A stretch of 14,066 nucleotides of DNA from Nitrospirota bacterium (lineage in GTDB: Bacteria; Nitrospirota; Nitrospiria; Nitrospirales; UBA8639). Below, piece by piece: positions 7,735-14,066 of the stretch; the first letter of the stretch is position 1, and each line of letters opens with the position of its first letter. A model generated the notes under the pieces. It was not told the DNA's origin. It saw nothing but the letters and a program-made list of their open reading frames with translations, and did not search any database. A program made the translations under genes and the position numbers. Where the stretch lies: contig CP070628.1 in assembly GCA_020355985.1 (NCBI GenBank), positions 1,296,942 to 1,311,007 of the forward strand, in the 5' to 3' direction.

Positions 7735-8445
7735 TTATCCTAAAAACCAGTCGGAATGATTATAGAGGACAAAGATGCCAAGAGTGATTGTGAAAATCCC
7801 GACACAAACTTGGATGCTGTTGTGCCACCAACTGAGTGATCTGGCGGAATACCAAAGGGGGATAGCCATGACCAATGAGAAAATGCCCATTCCGAGTGTG
7901 GATCCCAACCCAAAGAGAAGAATATAGGCAATAGCCTCAGCAGGAGAGATAACGGTTTGTAGGGTTAGTACAATGAGCGCAGCGGAACCCGCCATTCCAT
8001 GCATCAATCCGACAATCAGGGCTCGATAAGGGAAATCATTTGGATGAGAATGGTCATGAGAGGTCGCGGTTTCATGAAAATTTTTTGGGTCGTGTTTATG
8101 GGCATGAAAGTGAGGCGGTTCATTTTGGTGTTCATGTATATGAAAATGAATGTGCTCTCGTGACATTTTTCTCAACACGTTAATGCCAAGGCCTAGTAAC
8201 ATGAGCCCTACGGCAAATTCCAGGGCTTCTGCAAATTGTTCGGGTATGACTAAGCCTAATAACAGGACCAACGAGCTGAAGAACAAGAGGGTCAACGTAT
8301 GTCCAATTCCCCATGCGAGTCCCTGTCGTACGGTCTGAGACATGGAACGATTCTTTAGGGCCAAAGAAGCCACAGCTGCGGCATGATCTGCTTCCAACGC
8401 ATGTCGCATTCCCAGAACAAAGCCTAGGCCCAGTAAAGTCAACAT
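7735..8445 (-). CDS. Nickel/cobalt-type (UreH/NicO-like) membrane permease
   Basis: This 236-residue integral membrane protein resembles UreH-like and NicO/NiCoT metal permeases that carry Ni2+ or Co2+ across the inner membrane for metalloenzymes. Membrane segment 1 has the family signature HALEADH (His15, Asp20, His21), the NiCoT H-x4-DH metal motif. GIGHTLTLLF (47-56) and GLMHGMAGSAAL (146-157) are further conserved blocks. About six hydrophobic segments are visible. Between segments near residue 95 and 140 is a hydrophilic loop with 13 histidines at 98-134, likely a metal-binding or sensing loop. The ATG has only a weak ribosome site. No urease, hydrogenase or B12 gene is in the window, so the transported metal is inferred; export rather than uptake cannot be excluded. 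It converges on bfr. Confidence 0.8.
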   Translation of the reverse strand: MLTLLGLGFVLGMRHALEADHAAAVASLALKNRSMSQTVRQGLAWGIGHTLTLLFFSSLVLLLGLVIPEQFAEALEFAVGLMLLGLGINVLRKMSREHIHFHIHEHQNEPPHFHAHKHDPKNFHETATSHDHSHPNDFPYRALIVGLMHGMAGSAALIVLTLQTVISPAEAIAYILLFGLGSTLGMGIFSLVMAIPLWYSARSLSWWHNSIQVCVGIFTITLGIFVLYNHSDWFLG

Positions 8446-8460
8446 GGGCTCAGGATCTCA

Positions 8461-8621
8461 CAGTGGGGAAAGTTGGGAATATCACTATCTTCATTCCTTG
8501 TACCTATGATGTACTCGAGAGGGCTCTTGCCTTTGACAAGAAAATGAGTATGTGCAAGTAGATTGAATCCTACGGAGAGACAGTCAGAAAAGCAAATCCG
8601 GGAAGGTTTGAAGAACTCTAA
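8461..8621 (+). pseudogene. Possible decayed coding stretch with internal stop
   Basis: One plus-strand frame across this gap reads like coding sequence: NITIFIPCTYDVLERALAF and DKKMSMCK, then TAG at 8559-8561, then IESYGETVRKANPGRFEEL to TAA at 8619-8621 in the same frame. No start with a ribosome site is apparent and I cannot name a parent family with confidence. It could be chance. The frame also continues upstream into antisense of the permease gene, which weakens the case. Otherwise the 208-base gap 8446-8653 holds no recognisable element. Confidence 0.2.
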
Positions 8622-8653
8622 CGTGGTGCAAAAGAGTGAGAAACGTGATGAAA

Positions 8654-10483
8654 TTATTTTCCGAGGGCGCGGTCCAGGTTGAAGGCGGCGCTGATGAGTG
8701 CAAGGTGTGTAAATGCTTGCGGAAAGTTTCCAAGGGCCTCGCCATGATGCCCGGTTTCTTCGGCGTAGAGGCCTAGGTGGTTGGCATACCCTAACATTTG
8801 TTCAAACAGCAGCCGGGCTTCTTCTAACCGACTCCGATCCGCTTGACCAGCGCGTGTTAGGGCTTCAACTAACCAAAACGTACAGATATTAAACGTGCCT
8901 TCTTCCCCACTGAGACCATCGGTGGATTCAGCAATGTTGTAGCGATACACCAATCCGTTCGCCACCAACCCGCCTTTTTCTGGTGTTTGAAGTGTGGCAT
9001 CCAGTGTTTTCAGCATACGCGGGTCAGTGGGAGATACGAAAAATACTAAGGACATCATGAGGTTGGCGGCGTCCAAAGAATCATTTCCGTATCGTTGGAT
9101 AAAGGCCTGGCGTTGAGCATCCCAACCCTTTTCCATGATTTCTTCATAAATGGCGTCTCGCACCTTTAGCCACCGATCTCGATCCGCAGGAAACGAACGT
9201 TTATCGGCTAATCGAATGCCCCGGTCGACTGCGACCCAGCACATCAGCTTTGAATAGACGAAATGTTGTTGCCCGCCGCGCACTTCCCACACACCTTCAT
9301 CAGTTCGTTGCCAATTGTCGCACACCCAATTAATCAGGCGGCGCAGATGTTTCCAAAGGTCATATGAAATTGGTGTGCCATATTTATTGTAGAGATAAAC
9401 GGAATCTAGCATCTCGCCGTAAATATCAAGTTGCAATTGGTCATACGCTCCATTGCCGATGCGAACAGGTGATGAGCCACGATAGCCTTCTAAATGCTCA
9501 AGTGTTTCTTCGGTGAGGGTATGCCGCCCATCTATGCCATACATGATCTGGAGAGAGCCATCAGGTTTTAATTCGTGACAACGGGCTTCCAACCAATGCA
9601 TAAATTGTGAGGCCTCTTCTGTAAAGCCAATGCGGAGCAGCCCATAAAGTGTAAAAGCGGCATCGCGAATCCAGGTATACCGGTAGTCCCAATTGCGTTC
9701 ACCACCGATGCCTTCAGGAAGGCTGCACGTCGGTGCAGCAACAATGGCTCCCGTGGGTTGAAACGTGAGTAGTTTCAAGACCAAAGCCGAGCGTTGGACC
9801 ATTTCTCGCCAACGGCCGGAGTATGTGCATTTGGATAACCAGGTTCGCCAATACCCGACGGTTTGGGTGAATAATTCCTCGGCGTGGGCCTCCGGGCAGA
9901 AATCAGATGAAAGATCATCAGATTCCATCTCTTGCAAACATACATCCACTCCTTCACCTTCTTCCAGGGTGAATTCGGCAGTGAGAGCATCGCCTTTTTG
10001 TTGAAGGGGGATAGTCGCACCTAAACGGAGTATGAGGTTTGGCGACTCAAAAACGCCTCTCTGGGAATTCACGGTGACGGTATGGGTGTCGCGGCCATAG
10101 TTGAAGGAAGGCCGACATTCCAACCGAAACGACATGGTTCCACGAATAGTTTGAATGCGTCGCACGATTCCATGTTTCGTGCAATTGGCCGCATCTTTTC
10201 CGACTGGCATGAAATCAATGACGCGACCCACCCCATCGGTTGTGTGAAAACGGGTGACTAATACATTCGTGTCTGGCCAATAATATTGTTTGGATTTCAC
10301 ATGGTTCGGGATTGGTGCAATTGAAAACCGACCACCCTTGCCATCATCCAGGATTGCGGCAAACACACTCGGTGAATCAAAGTGGGGGAAACATAACCAA
10401 TCAATCGAACCATTCATGCCTACGAGGGCCGTGGTGCGCATGTTTCCGATGAGGCCGTAATTTTCAATGGGTTGATAAGGCAT
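8654..10483 (-). CDS. Glycoside hydrolase family 15 (glucoamylase/trehalase type)
   Basis: GH15 enzymes are inverting hydrolases that release glucose from alpha-glucans or, in some bacterial members, from trehalose. The 609 residues match the usual ~600. Residues 1-230 form the N-terminal beta-sandwich (opening [36 protein letters not shown] at 26-41). The remainder is the (alpha/alpha)6 barrel, with [18 protein letters not shown] at 258-275, [11 protein letters not shown] at 343-353 and [13 protein letters not shown] at 525-537. The likely general acid is Glu400 in GVWEVRGG; the likely base is Glu575 or Glu576 in YAEETG before [14 protein letters not shown] at 584-597. There is no signal peptide, so it acts in the cytoplasm, consistent with glycogen or trehalose turnover; which substrate is not decidable here. 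The ATG follows a modest GAGA ribosome site. It is divergent from the kinase-fold gene. Confidence 0.95.
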   Translation of the reverse strand: MPYQPIENYGLIGNMRTTALVGMNGSIDWLCFPHFDSPSVFAAILDDGKGGRFSIAPIPNHVKSKQYYWPDTNVLVTRFHTTDGVGRVIDFMPVGKDAANCTKHGIVRRIQTIRGTMSFRLECRPSFNYGRDTHTVTVNSQRGVFESPNLILRLGATIPLQQKGDALTAEFTLEEGEGVDVCLQEMESDDLSSDFCPEAHAEELFTQTVGYWRTWLSKCTYSGRWREMVQRSALVLKLLTFQPTGAIVAAPTCSLPEGIGGERNWDYRYTWIRDAAFTLYGLLRIGFTEEASQFMHWLEARCHELKPDGSLQIMYGIDGRHTLTEETLEHLEGYRGSSPVRIGNGAYDQLQLDIYGEMLDSVYLYNKYGTPISYDLWKHLRRLINWVCDNWQRTDEGVWEVRGGQQHFVYSKLMCWVAVDRGIRLADKRSFPADRDRWLKVRDAIYEEIMEKGWDAQRQAFIQRYGNDSLDAANLMMSLVFFVSPTDPRMLKTLDATLQTPEKGGLVANGLVYRYNIAESTDGLSGEEGTFNICTFWLVEALTRAGQADRSRLEEARLLFEQMLGYANHLGLYAEETGHHGEALGNFPQAFTHLALISAAFNLDRALGK

Positions 10484-10629
10484 GGATCTCTTTTCGGTTA
10501 CCTGGTAGGCAACATTGAGTGATTTTCCCTAGGATGAAATTTTTGGGGAATTCCGTTATGGTGGGGCAAGTTTCATTGGGTGTGGCTCTTCGCTCAACGT
10601 CAATCACGAATTTCGGAAAAGGGGATTTG

Positions 10630-11394
10630 ATGTCAAGTTACCCATTGAGCGTGACCATTGATGGGCAGGAATATAGCTTTCAGAGAATTTTAAAAGATGA
10701 TTTTTTTTCACTCAATATTTTGTATTGTAATCCGAGCCATGAGGGCTATGTCTTAAAGCTGAGTGACTTTCGTTTCGTGTGTGGTTGGATGTTTCGTCCA
10801 TTAGCCGCTTGGATTTCTAAGCGAGAATATACCATCTATCAAATGGTTGAGGATATCTCGGGCATTCCTGCCTTAGGACCCCGTTATGGAAAAAGAGGGT
10901 ACTTTCATCAGTATATTGAAGGAAAAACTCTGTATGAATGTCAGAATAATAAAGTTCTTCCACGAGATTTCTTTGATCAGCTTCTCGTCATCGTTGACCA
11001 GTTGCATCAACGTCGAATCTTTTATGCGGATTTGAATAAACGAGGGAATATCATTTGTTCAACCACGGGAAAGGCCTATCTCATCGACTTTCAAATTTGT
11101 GTGCCTTTCAAATCGCGTACCGGCAGGTTAAGGAAATGGGGCGACCGAATCTTCCACTGTCTTGTTCGGGAAGATCGGTATCATCTGTTAAAACATAAAA
11201 AATTCTTCCAACCGGAGTTGATGAGTCGAGAAGAAAAGGCTGGAGTACAACGGTCGTCTTTGAATCAATGGTATGGCCGTTGGATGTGGAAACCCTATGT
11301 TTCTATCAAACGATTGATTTATCCCCATGGGAGCAATGAAACGATTTGGTACAAATGGAAACAAGAAAAAGAGCAATCTCCACGAATGCCTTAG
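10630..11394 (+). CDS. Protein-kinase-fold protein (RIO/LPS-kinase-like)
   Basis: This 254-residue protein has the minimal core of the protein kinase fold and resembles small RIO-like or lipopolysaccharide (Kdo/WaaP) kinases. Visible elements: Lys43 in YVLKLSDF as the ATP lysine; Glu66 in KREYTIY as a possible helix-C glutamate; the catalytic loop FYADLNKRGN with Asp134 and Asn140; LIDFQ with Asp153 in place of DFG. The C-terminal ~90 residues are very basic and aromatic (GRLRKWGDR, WYGRWMWKPY), which may suit a membrane-surface or lipid/sugar substrate. The frame is open from 10519, but ATG 10630 has AAGGGG 5 bases upstream and starts at the natural fold boundary. No LPS genes are nearby, so the substrate is unknown; it lies divergent from the GH15 gene by about 146 bases. 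Confidence 0.75.
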   Translation: MSSYPLSVTIDGQEYSFQRILKDDFFSLNILYCNPSHEGYVLKLSDFRFVCGWMFRPLAAWISKREYTIYQMVEDISGIPALGPRYGKRGYFHQYIEGKTLYECQNNKVLPRDFFDQLLVIVDQLHQRRIFYADLNKRGNIICSTTGKAYLIDFQICVPFKSRTGRLRKWGDRIFHCLVREDRYHLLKHKKFFQPELMSREEKAGVQRSSLNQWYGRWMWKPYVSIKRLIYPHGSNETIWYKWKQEKEQSPRMP

Positions 11395-11451
11395 AGTGGT
11401 AGGTGGAGCTTTGTTATTGACTCCTCAAATTTCTCAAATGGTATTTCCACT

Positions 11452-11487
11452 CAGGAATTCGGCATTCCTGCAGTCTCTAGCAGGAAT
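11452..11487. repeat. Two mutually exclusive hairpins sharing one arm
   Basis: CAGGAAT (11452-11458) can pair with ATTCCTG (11464-11470) over a 5-base loop. The same central arm, extended to ATTCCTGC (11464-11471), can pair instead with GCAGGAAT (11480-11487) over 8 bases. It lies between the ends of the convergent kinase-fold gene and the secreted-protein gene. Neither stem is followed by a T-run, so it is not a standard terminator; it may still protect or end either transcript. Confidence 0.4.
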
Positions 11488-11511
11488 CTATCTTAATCCT
11501 CATTTATCGGT

Positions 11512-11922
11512 TTAATATCCTCGCCCGCTGCCGCCGCGTCCCATTCGATCAAGAGGGAGCGCCTCATACCGTTCCTTCAGATCCGGATGCTCACTGAGAT
11601 AGCCCTTCACGGCAGCATGGTCGGCAAACACTTCCGGACTGCGCTGGCGGTATTCCTCCACTGTCATATCATACTTTGCTAACAACGTGGTGAGTTTCGC
11701 GTTAATATCCGCTCCCATTTCGGCCATCGCCTCGGGCGACGGTCGCTGTCCTTCCCCGTACACTTCTCCCCCCTTAAAGTAGTTCATCATCATCTCGCCG
11801 ATATCAATGCGAGCTTTCACGAACTTTCCCACCTCAGCCGGGTCTGCCGCAAGGCTTGCCCCCGCGAAAAGAACGAGACCCATAGAAATTCCGATAACGA
11901 TGCGTGTCAGATTTGTAGCCAT
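11512..11922 (-). CDS. Small exported protein, 136 residues
   Basis: I do not recognise a named family. The N-terminus is a typical Sec signal peptide: a short basic start, a hydrophobic core about residues 8-20 (IVIGISMGLVLFAG), and a likely cleavage site after ASLA around residue 25. The mature part of about 110 residues is predicted mostly helical, with a charged Met-rich stretch (GEMMMNYFKGG), AEMGADINAKLTTLLAKY, and VKGYLSEHPDLKERYEALP. It ends in a Gly/Arg-rich tail (GRGGSGRGY). No cysteine is present, so it is neither a lipoprotein nor a heme protein. A good GAGGA ribosome site sits 4 bases before the ATG, and an extended -10 promoter lies about 50 bases upstream. Probably periplasmic; function unknown. 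Its GC content looks higher than its flanks. Confidence 0.8.
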   Translation of the reverse strand: MATNLTRIVIGISMGLVLFAGASLAADPAEVGKFVKARIDIGEMMMNYFKGGEVYGEGQRPSPEAMAEMGADINAKLTTLLAKYDMTVEEYRQRSPEVFADHAAVKGYLSEHPDLKERYEALPLDRMGRGGSGRGY

Positions 11923-11969
11923 AGTTTCCTCTCAGGTAAATAGGAGATCCAGTTAGTCGAGTTGAATTA

Positions 11970-11978
11970 ATCATAGCA
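11970..11978 (-). promoter_or_regulatory. Extended -10 promoter of the exported-protein gene
   Basis: On the minus strand the sequence reads TGCTATGAT, an extended -10 (TGN plus TATGAT, five of six). The -35 region is poor, which extended -10 promoters tolerate. Transcription would begin near 11963, about 40 bases before the ATG at 11922. Confidence 0.45.
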
Positions 11979-12341
11979 TTTTAGTGGGACGTGGTGCAGT
12001 TTCGTCTCCACCCATTGAGTGTTCCTTGTGCAACAAGAACAGAGAGGGGGCATTTGAAGGGTGGGCATGACCAAAGAGGAAGATGGATTTCCAATAAATA
12101 ATGCCGGGAATGACTAGTTCAGACAAATTCTTCCAAAAAGAGGACCACTTGGGGTGGATTATTAGTCATTTCTTGGAAGGTTTTCATGTGAAAACCTATA
12201 TTTATTTTTCTATGTTTGTTAGATGTATTGGATAATCAGGGTTAGCTGAATCATGCTTTTTCCTTTGTTTCATTTCCTGAGGCTTTAAACTTGCTGGTTT
12301 GTGAAGATTTTCAATAAATAAATGTTGCGAAAGGGGAGGAT
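11979..12341. other. Structured intergenic region rich in inverted repeats
   Basis: The 419-base gap between the divergent genes at 11922 and 12342 holds no credible ORF. It contains several inverted repeats. A hairpin at 12021-12040 (GTTC, bulged C, TTGT, loop GCA, ACAAGAAC). AATGACTA (12109-12116) with TAGTCATT (12163-12170). CTTCCAA (12130-12136) with TTGGAAG (12173-12179), which interlocks with the previous pair. A near-perfect palindrome at 12178-12197 follows. No clear promoter for the downstream dehydrogenase was found, though the AT-rich 12198-12330 could hold one. Confidence 0.5.
12178..12197. repeat. Palindrome AGGTTTTC/GAAAACCT
   Basis: Eight paired bases around the 4-base centre ATGT, followed on the plus strand by an AT-rich tract with TTTATTTTT. 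It could be an operator site about 150 bases ahead of the dehydrogenase gene or a weak terminator. No gene precedes it on the plus strand within the gap, which favours an operator or a non-coding RNA end. Confidence 0.4.
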
Positions 12342-13247
12342 GTGACAACAGCAATGGAACGGATAGGCTTTGTGGGAGTTGGGCGCATGGGGGCCAATAT
12401 GGCCCGTCGGCTGAAAGATTTCGGGGGATTGGTAGCAGCCGTATACGATGTGGATGCCAAAAGAGCGGCATCGATCTCCCAGGAGATAGGGGCTGAATGC
12501 GCGTTCACTCCGGCCCGAGTGGCTGAATTAGCGACCGTGGTTTTTACTGTGGTGACTGATGATATGGCTATGCGTGAGATCTTTGCTGTAGATGATAACG
12601 CAAGTCTCTTAGCGGAGGCGAAAGGACGATTGTTTGTGAATTGTGCGACAGTCTCGCCTGAAGTACATATTGAAGTGGAAAATCTCGTGAAGCAGCGTGG
12701 CGGACAGTCTCTTGAAGCCTGTATGGGGGGCAGCATTCCACAAGCTCGTGAGGGCAAGCTATATCTAATGTGTGGAGGTCAACCAGAGAGTTTTGATCGA
12801 GCGAAGTCAATCCTAGAAATGCTGAGTGTCAAACTTCGTTATTTCGGAGAAGCTGGGCAAGCCGCACGGGTCAAAGCCTTAGTCAACATGGTCATGAATA
12901 TCAATACGGCAAGTTTGGCGGAGGGCTTAGGTCTGGGAGAGGCCCTTGGTATTGATTTAACCGCGCTCCAAGAAGTGTTCCGTGAGACTGGAGCGGCGTC
13001 CAGGGTGTTAGAAACCGATGGGGCCGATATGCAGAATCGTGATCATGAGTGCTATTTTTCCGCTGCCCATGCCGCGAAAGATTCTGGCATTGCTTATGCT
13101 ATGGCGGAATCGGTGGGGTTACCCTTGCCGCTGGCTAAATCTACATGGGAGCAATATCAACGACTTATAGCCTCCGGCAAAGGGGAACTCGATAAATCCG
13201 CGATAGCCGAATTGACCTTCAAAGATCGCCGGGACTCAGTGGCCTAA
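12342..13247 (+). CDS. NAD(P)-dependent beta-hydroxyacid dehydrogenase family protein
   Basis: This 301-residue enzyme belongs to the 3-hydroxyisobutyrate dehydrogenase / tartronate semialdehyde reductase / glyoxylate reductase family, soluble NAD(P)-dependent oxidoreductases. Residues 8-17 (IGFVGVGRMG) are the Rossmann dinucleotide motif; Asp36 and Asp38 after the second strand (VYDVDAKRA) favour NAD over NADP. CATVSPE (101-107) corresponds to the substrate-binding TVSP segment. Lys178, in AARVKALVNMVMN, is the catalytic lysine with Asn182 nearby. The helical C-terminal domain includes LAEGLGLGEALGID and HAAKDSGIAYAMAESVGL. The GTG start has a purine-rich AAGGGGAGGA just upstream; ATG 12354 is a less well-placed alternative. 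The usual APVSGG loop reads EACMGGS here, so the substrate may differ from the named members. It appears to be a single-gene unit. Confidence 0.9.
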   Translation: MTTAMERIGFVGVGRMGANMARRLKDFGGLVAAVYDVDAKRAASISQEIGAECAFTPARVAELATVVFTVVTDDMAMREIFAVDDNASLLAEAKGRLFVNCATVSPEVHIEVENLVKQRGGQSLEACMGGSIPQAREGKLYLMCGGQPESFDRAKSILEMLSVKLRYFGEAGQAARVKALVNMVMNINTASLAEGLGLGEALGIDLTALQEVFRETGAASRVLETDGADMQNRDHECYFSAAHAAKDSGIAYAMAESVGLPLPLAKSTWEQYQRLIASGKGELDKSAIAELTFKDRRDSVA

Positions 13248-13438
13248 ATGCGAAATGGAATTGGATTATGACTGAATCATTGAGATTTTCCATACTTTAC
13301 GTCAAGTTGTCTGCGTCAATGGATAGAGAAGGGACTCTCTAGTGAAGGCCCGAGTTTGACTTCTTTGGTCAAAAAAGCGCAGAGTATTTTCCCCTCTTTA
13401 ATTCCCCCTTTTATCTTACAACTCTATGGAGGTGTCGT

Positions 13439-13708
13439 ATGAAGAAGTTGATGATTGCGGTCTTAACAGGTTTATTCGTCATGGGTCTGAGTATTGGCTC
13501 GTTTGCTGGAATGTTAGATAAAGCGGTCGAAGCCACCGAGAGCGCCAATGCCATGGCCAAAGATGCCAAGGAAGCGAAAGACAGTGCCGAGGAGAAAGCT
13601 ATTAAAGCTCAAGATGCTTCAAAGTCGGAAACTGGGAGCATGATGGATCAGGCAAAAGAAACAGCGAAGGAAACTGTGAACGAGAAGATTGATAGTATCG
13701 GAAAGTAA
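13439..13708 (+). CDS. Exported Ala/Lys/Glu-rich helical protein, 89 residues
   Basis: I do not recognise a named family. A clear Sec signal peptide opens the protein (MKKLMIAVLTGLFVMGL, probable cleavage after SFA near residue 23). The mature ~65 residues are strongly low-complexity, dominated by Ala, Lys, Glu, Asp and Ser, with almost no aromatic residues: AMAKDAKEAKDSAEEKAIKA and DQAKETAKETVNEKIDS. This suggests one long amphipathic or coiled-coil helix, in style like LEA-type stress proteins or small periplasmic lipoprotein-like helices, but it has no lipobox cysteine. GGAGG at 13428-13432 lies 6 bases before the ATG, and a strong terminator follows, so it is a monocistronic, probably well-expressed gene. 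A role in envelope stress or packing is only a guess. Confidence 0.82.
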   Translation: MKKLMIAVLTGLFVMGLSIGSFAGMLDKAVEATESANAMAKDAKEAKDSAEEKAIKAQDASKSETGSMMDQAKETAKETVNEKIDSIGK

Positions 13709-13735
13709 CGAAAAGAACTTAGGCGAGTTCTGCTG

Positions 13736-13779
13736 AAAAAAGCGGCCTGGGGCATTTATGCCTACAGGCCGCTTTTTTT
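13736..13779 (+). terminator. Strong intrinsic terminator of the 89-residue protein gene
   Basis: A perfect 14-bp stem, 13736-13749 (A-run plus GCGGCCTG) with 13765-13778 (CAGGCCGC plus T-run), has an inner GGCA/TGCC pair extending the hairpin and a 7-T tail. It starts 27 bases after the stop codon. The A-run opposite means it may also stop leftward transcription. Confidence 0.93.
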
Positions 13780-13949
13780 GTGGGAATGCCGAAAGGAATT
13801 ATTCCCGATGAAACAAGGCATGGAGAATGTGCCAAGTTCAGTGGTTAATCCAGGATCATCCGTGGAAATGACGGATCCCCGCTCAGCACTCAACGATAGC
13901 TTCAGGACATTCAAGACAACAAAAAATACGACAAAGGGAAAGGTGTTTC

Positions 13950-14066
13950 ATGTATCAGCCAATTATATTTGATTGGGGGATCGTCACAGTGAGGAACCAC
14001 TTGGGCTTGATGCGACCAAAATCTGTGCGGCAATGTGTGCGGAGTTCTCGCTTGGGATCCATCACT
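13950..14066 (+). CDS. Possible partial ORF running off the right end
   Basis: ATG at 13950 has AAAGG (13938-13943 region) about 6 bases upstream, and the frame stays open for 39 codons to the window edge, beginning MYQPIIFDWG. No family is recognised and the composition is not strongly coding-like, with several Arg and Ser codons near the end. It may be a real gene start or chance. The rest of 13780-13949 shows no supported feature; an overlapping frame there begins with TTG inside the terminator and is not credible. Confidence 0.25.
   Translation, partial: MYQPIIFDWGIVTVRNHLGLMRPKSVRQCVRSSRLGSIT

Noticed and set aside
8534..8565. TTGACA ... TAGATT as a plus-strand promoter
   Set aside because: The spacer is 20 bases and no plus-strand gene follows before the minus-strand GH15 gene.
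12311..12757. Minus-strand ORF of 148 codons opposite the dehydrogenase gene
   Set aside because: Antisense to a confidently identified enzyme, Ser/Thr/Ala-rich as expected of a shadow frame.
13355..13373. Hairpin TTTGAC/GTCAAA after the dehydrogenase gene as a terminator
   Set aside because: The stem is only 6 bp and is followed on the plus strand by an A-run, not a T-run. Its TTGACT was also tried as a -35, but no -10 sits at a proper distance.
13778..13972. 64-codon ORF after the last terminator
   Set aside because: Its TTG start lies within the terminator T-run; the internal ATG at 13808 lacks a well-spaced ribosome site and the product is not protein-like.
1..14066. CRISPR array, tRNA, rRNA, prophage or defence island
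   Set aside because: No regularly spaced repeats, no tRNA-like arm sequences in the intergenic stretches, and no nuclease, integrase or phage structural protein among the genes.

Overview
The window is a chromosomal stretch from a Gram-negative bacterium. Evidence is the dnaE-accA pair, two small proteins with Sec signal peptides, heme-type bacterioferritin and good Shine-Dalgarno sites. Base composition looks close to balanced. The set of genes and the look of the accessory proteins suggest a Nitrospirota (Nitrospira-like) genome, but that is an impression, not something the sequence proves. I see no rRNA, tRNA, CRISPR array, complete insertion sequence, phage gene or replication origin.

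Left part (1-2702). A short non-coding edge carries a C-rich tract and a motif resembling sequences found near REP-associated (Y1) transposases. Then come a calcineurin-like metallophosphoesterase (minus) and a divergent orphan gene (plus). Next is accA (minus), which follows dnaE by 24 bases with its own strong ribosome site and GTG start. The two form the widespread dnaE-accA operon, pairing the replicative polymerase with the first step of fatty acid synthesis. A good sigma70-type promoter lies just upstream of dnaE. This DnaE keeps an apparently complete metal site in its PHP domain and an internal beta-clamp motif.

Middle part (6192-8445). A 411-base non-coding stretch may hold the frameshifted tail of a lost DUF421/YetF-like gene. 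It is followed by a YbjQ-family protein and a bacterioferritin with all six ferroxidase ligands and the heme methionine. bfr is preceded by a 17-codon ORF with its own ribosome site, whose stop overlaps the bfr start (ATGA). A perfect 15-bp bidirectional terminator separates bfr from a convergent nickel/cobalt-type permease with a histidine-rich loop. Three neighbouring genes thus have likely metal links.

Right part (8446-14066). A GH15 glucoamylase/trehalase-type hydrolase (minus) is divergent from a small protein-kinase-fold protein (plus). Then come a secreted 136-residue protein (minus), a 419-base non-coding region rich in inverted repeats, a beta-hydroxyacid dehydrogenase-family enzyme (plus), and an exported Ala/Lys/Glu-rich 89-residue helical protein with its own terminator. 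The last 280 bases hold only an unconfirmed partial ORF running off the end.

No multi-gene defence or biosynthetic system is evident. The points most worth a second look are the coupled leader ORF of bfr, the gene remnant before ybjQ, the overlapping inverted repeats in the two right-hand intergenic regions, and the kinase-fold gene beside the GH15 gene.
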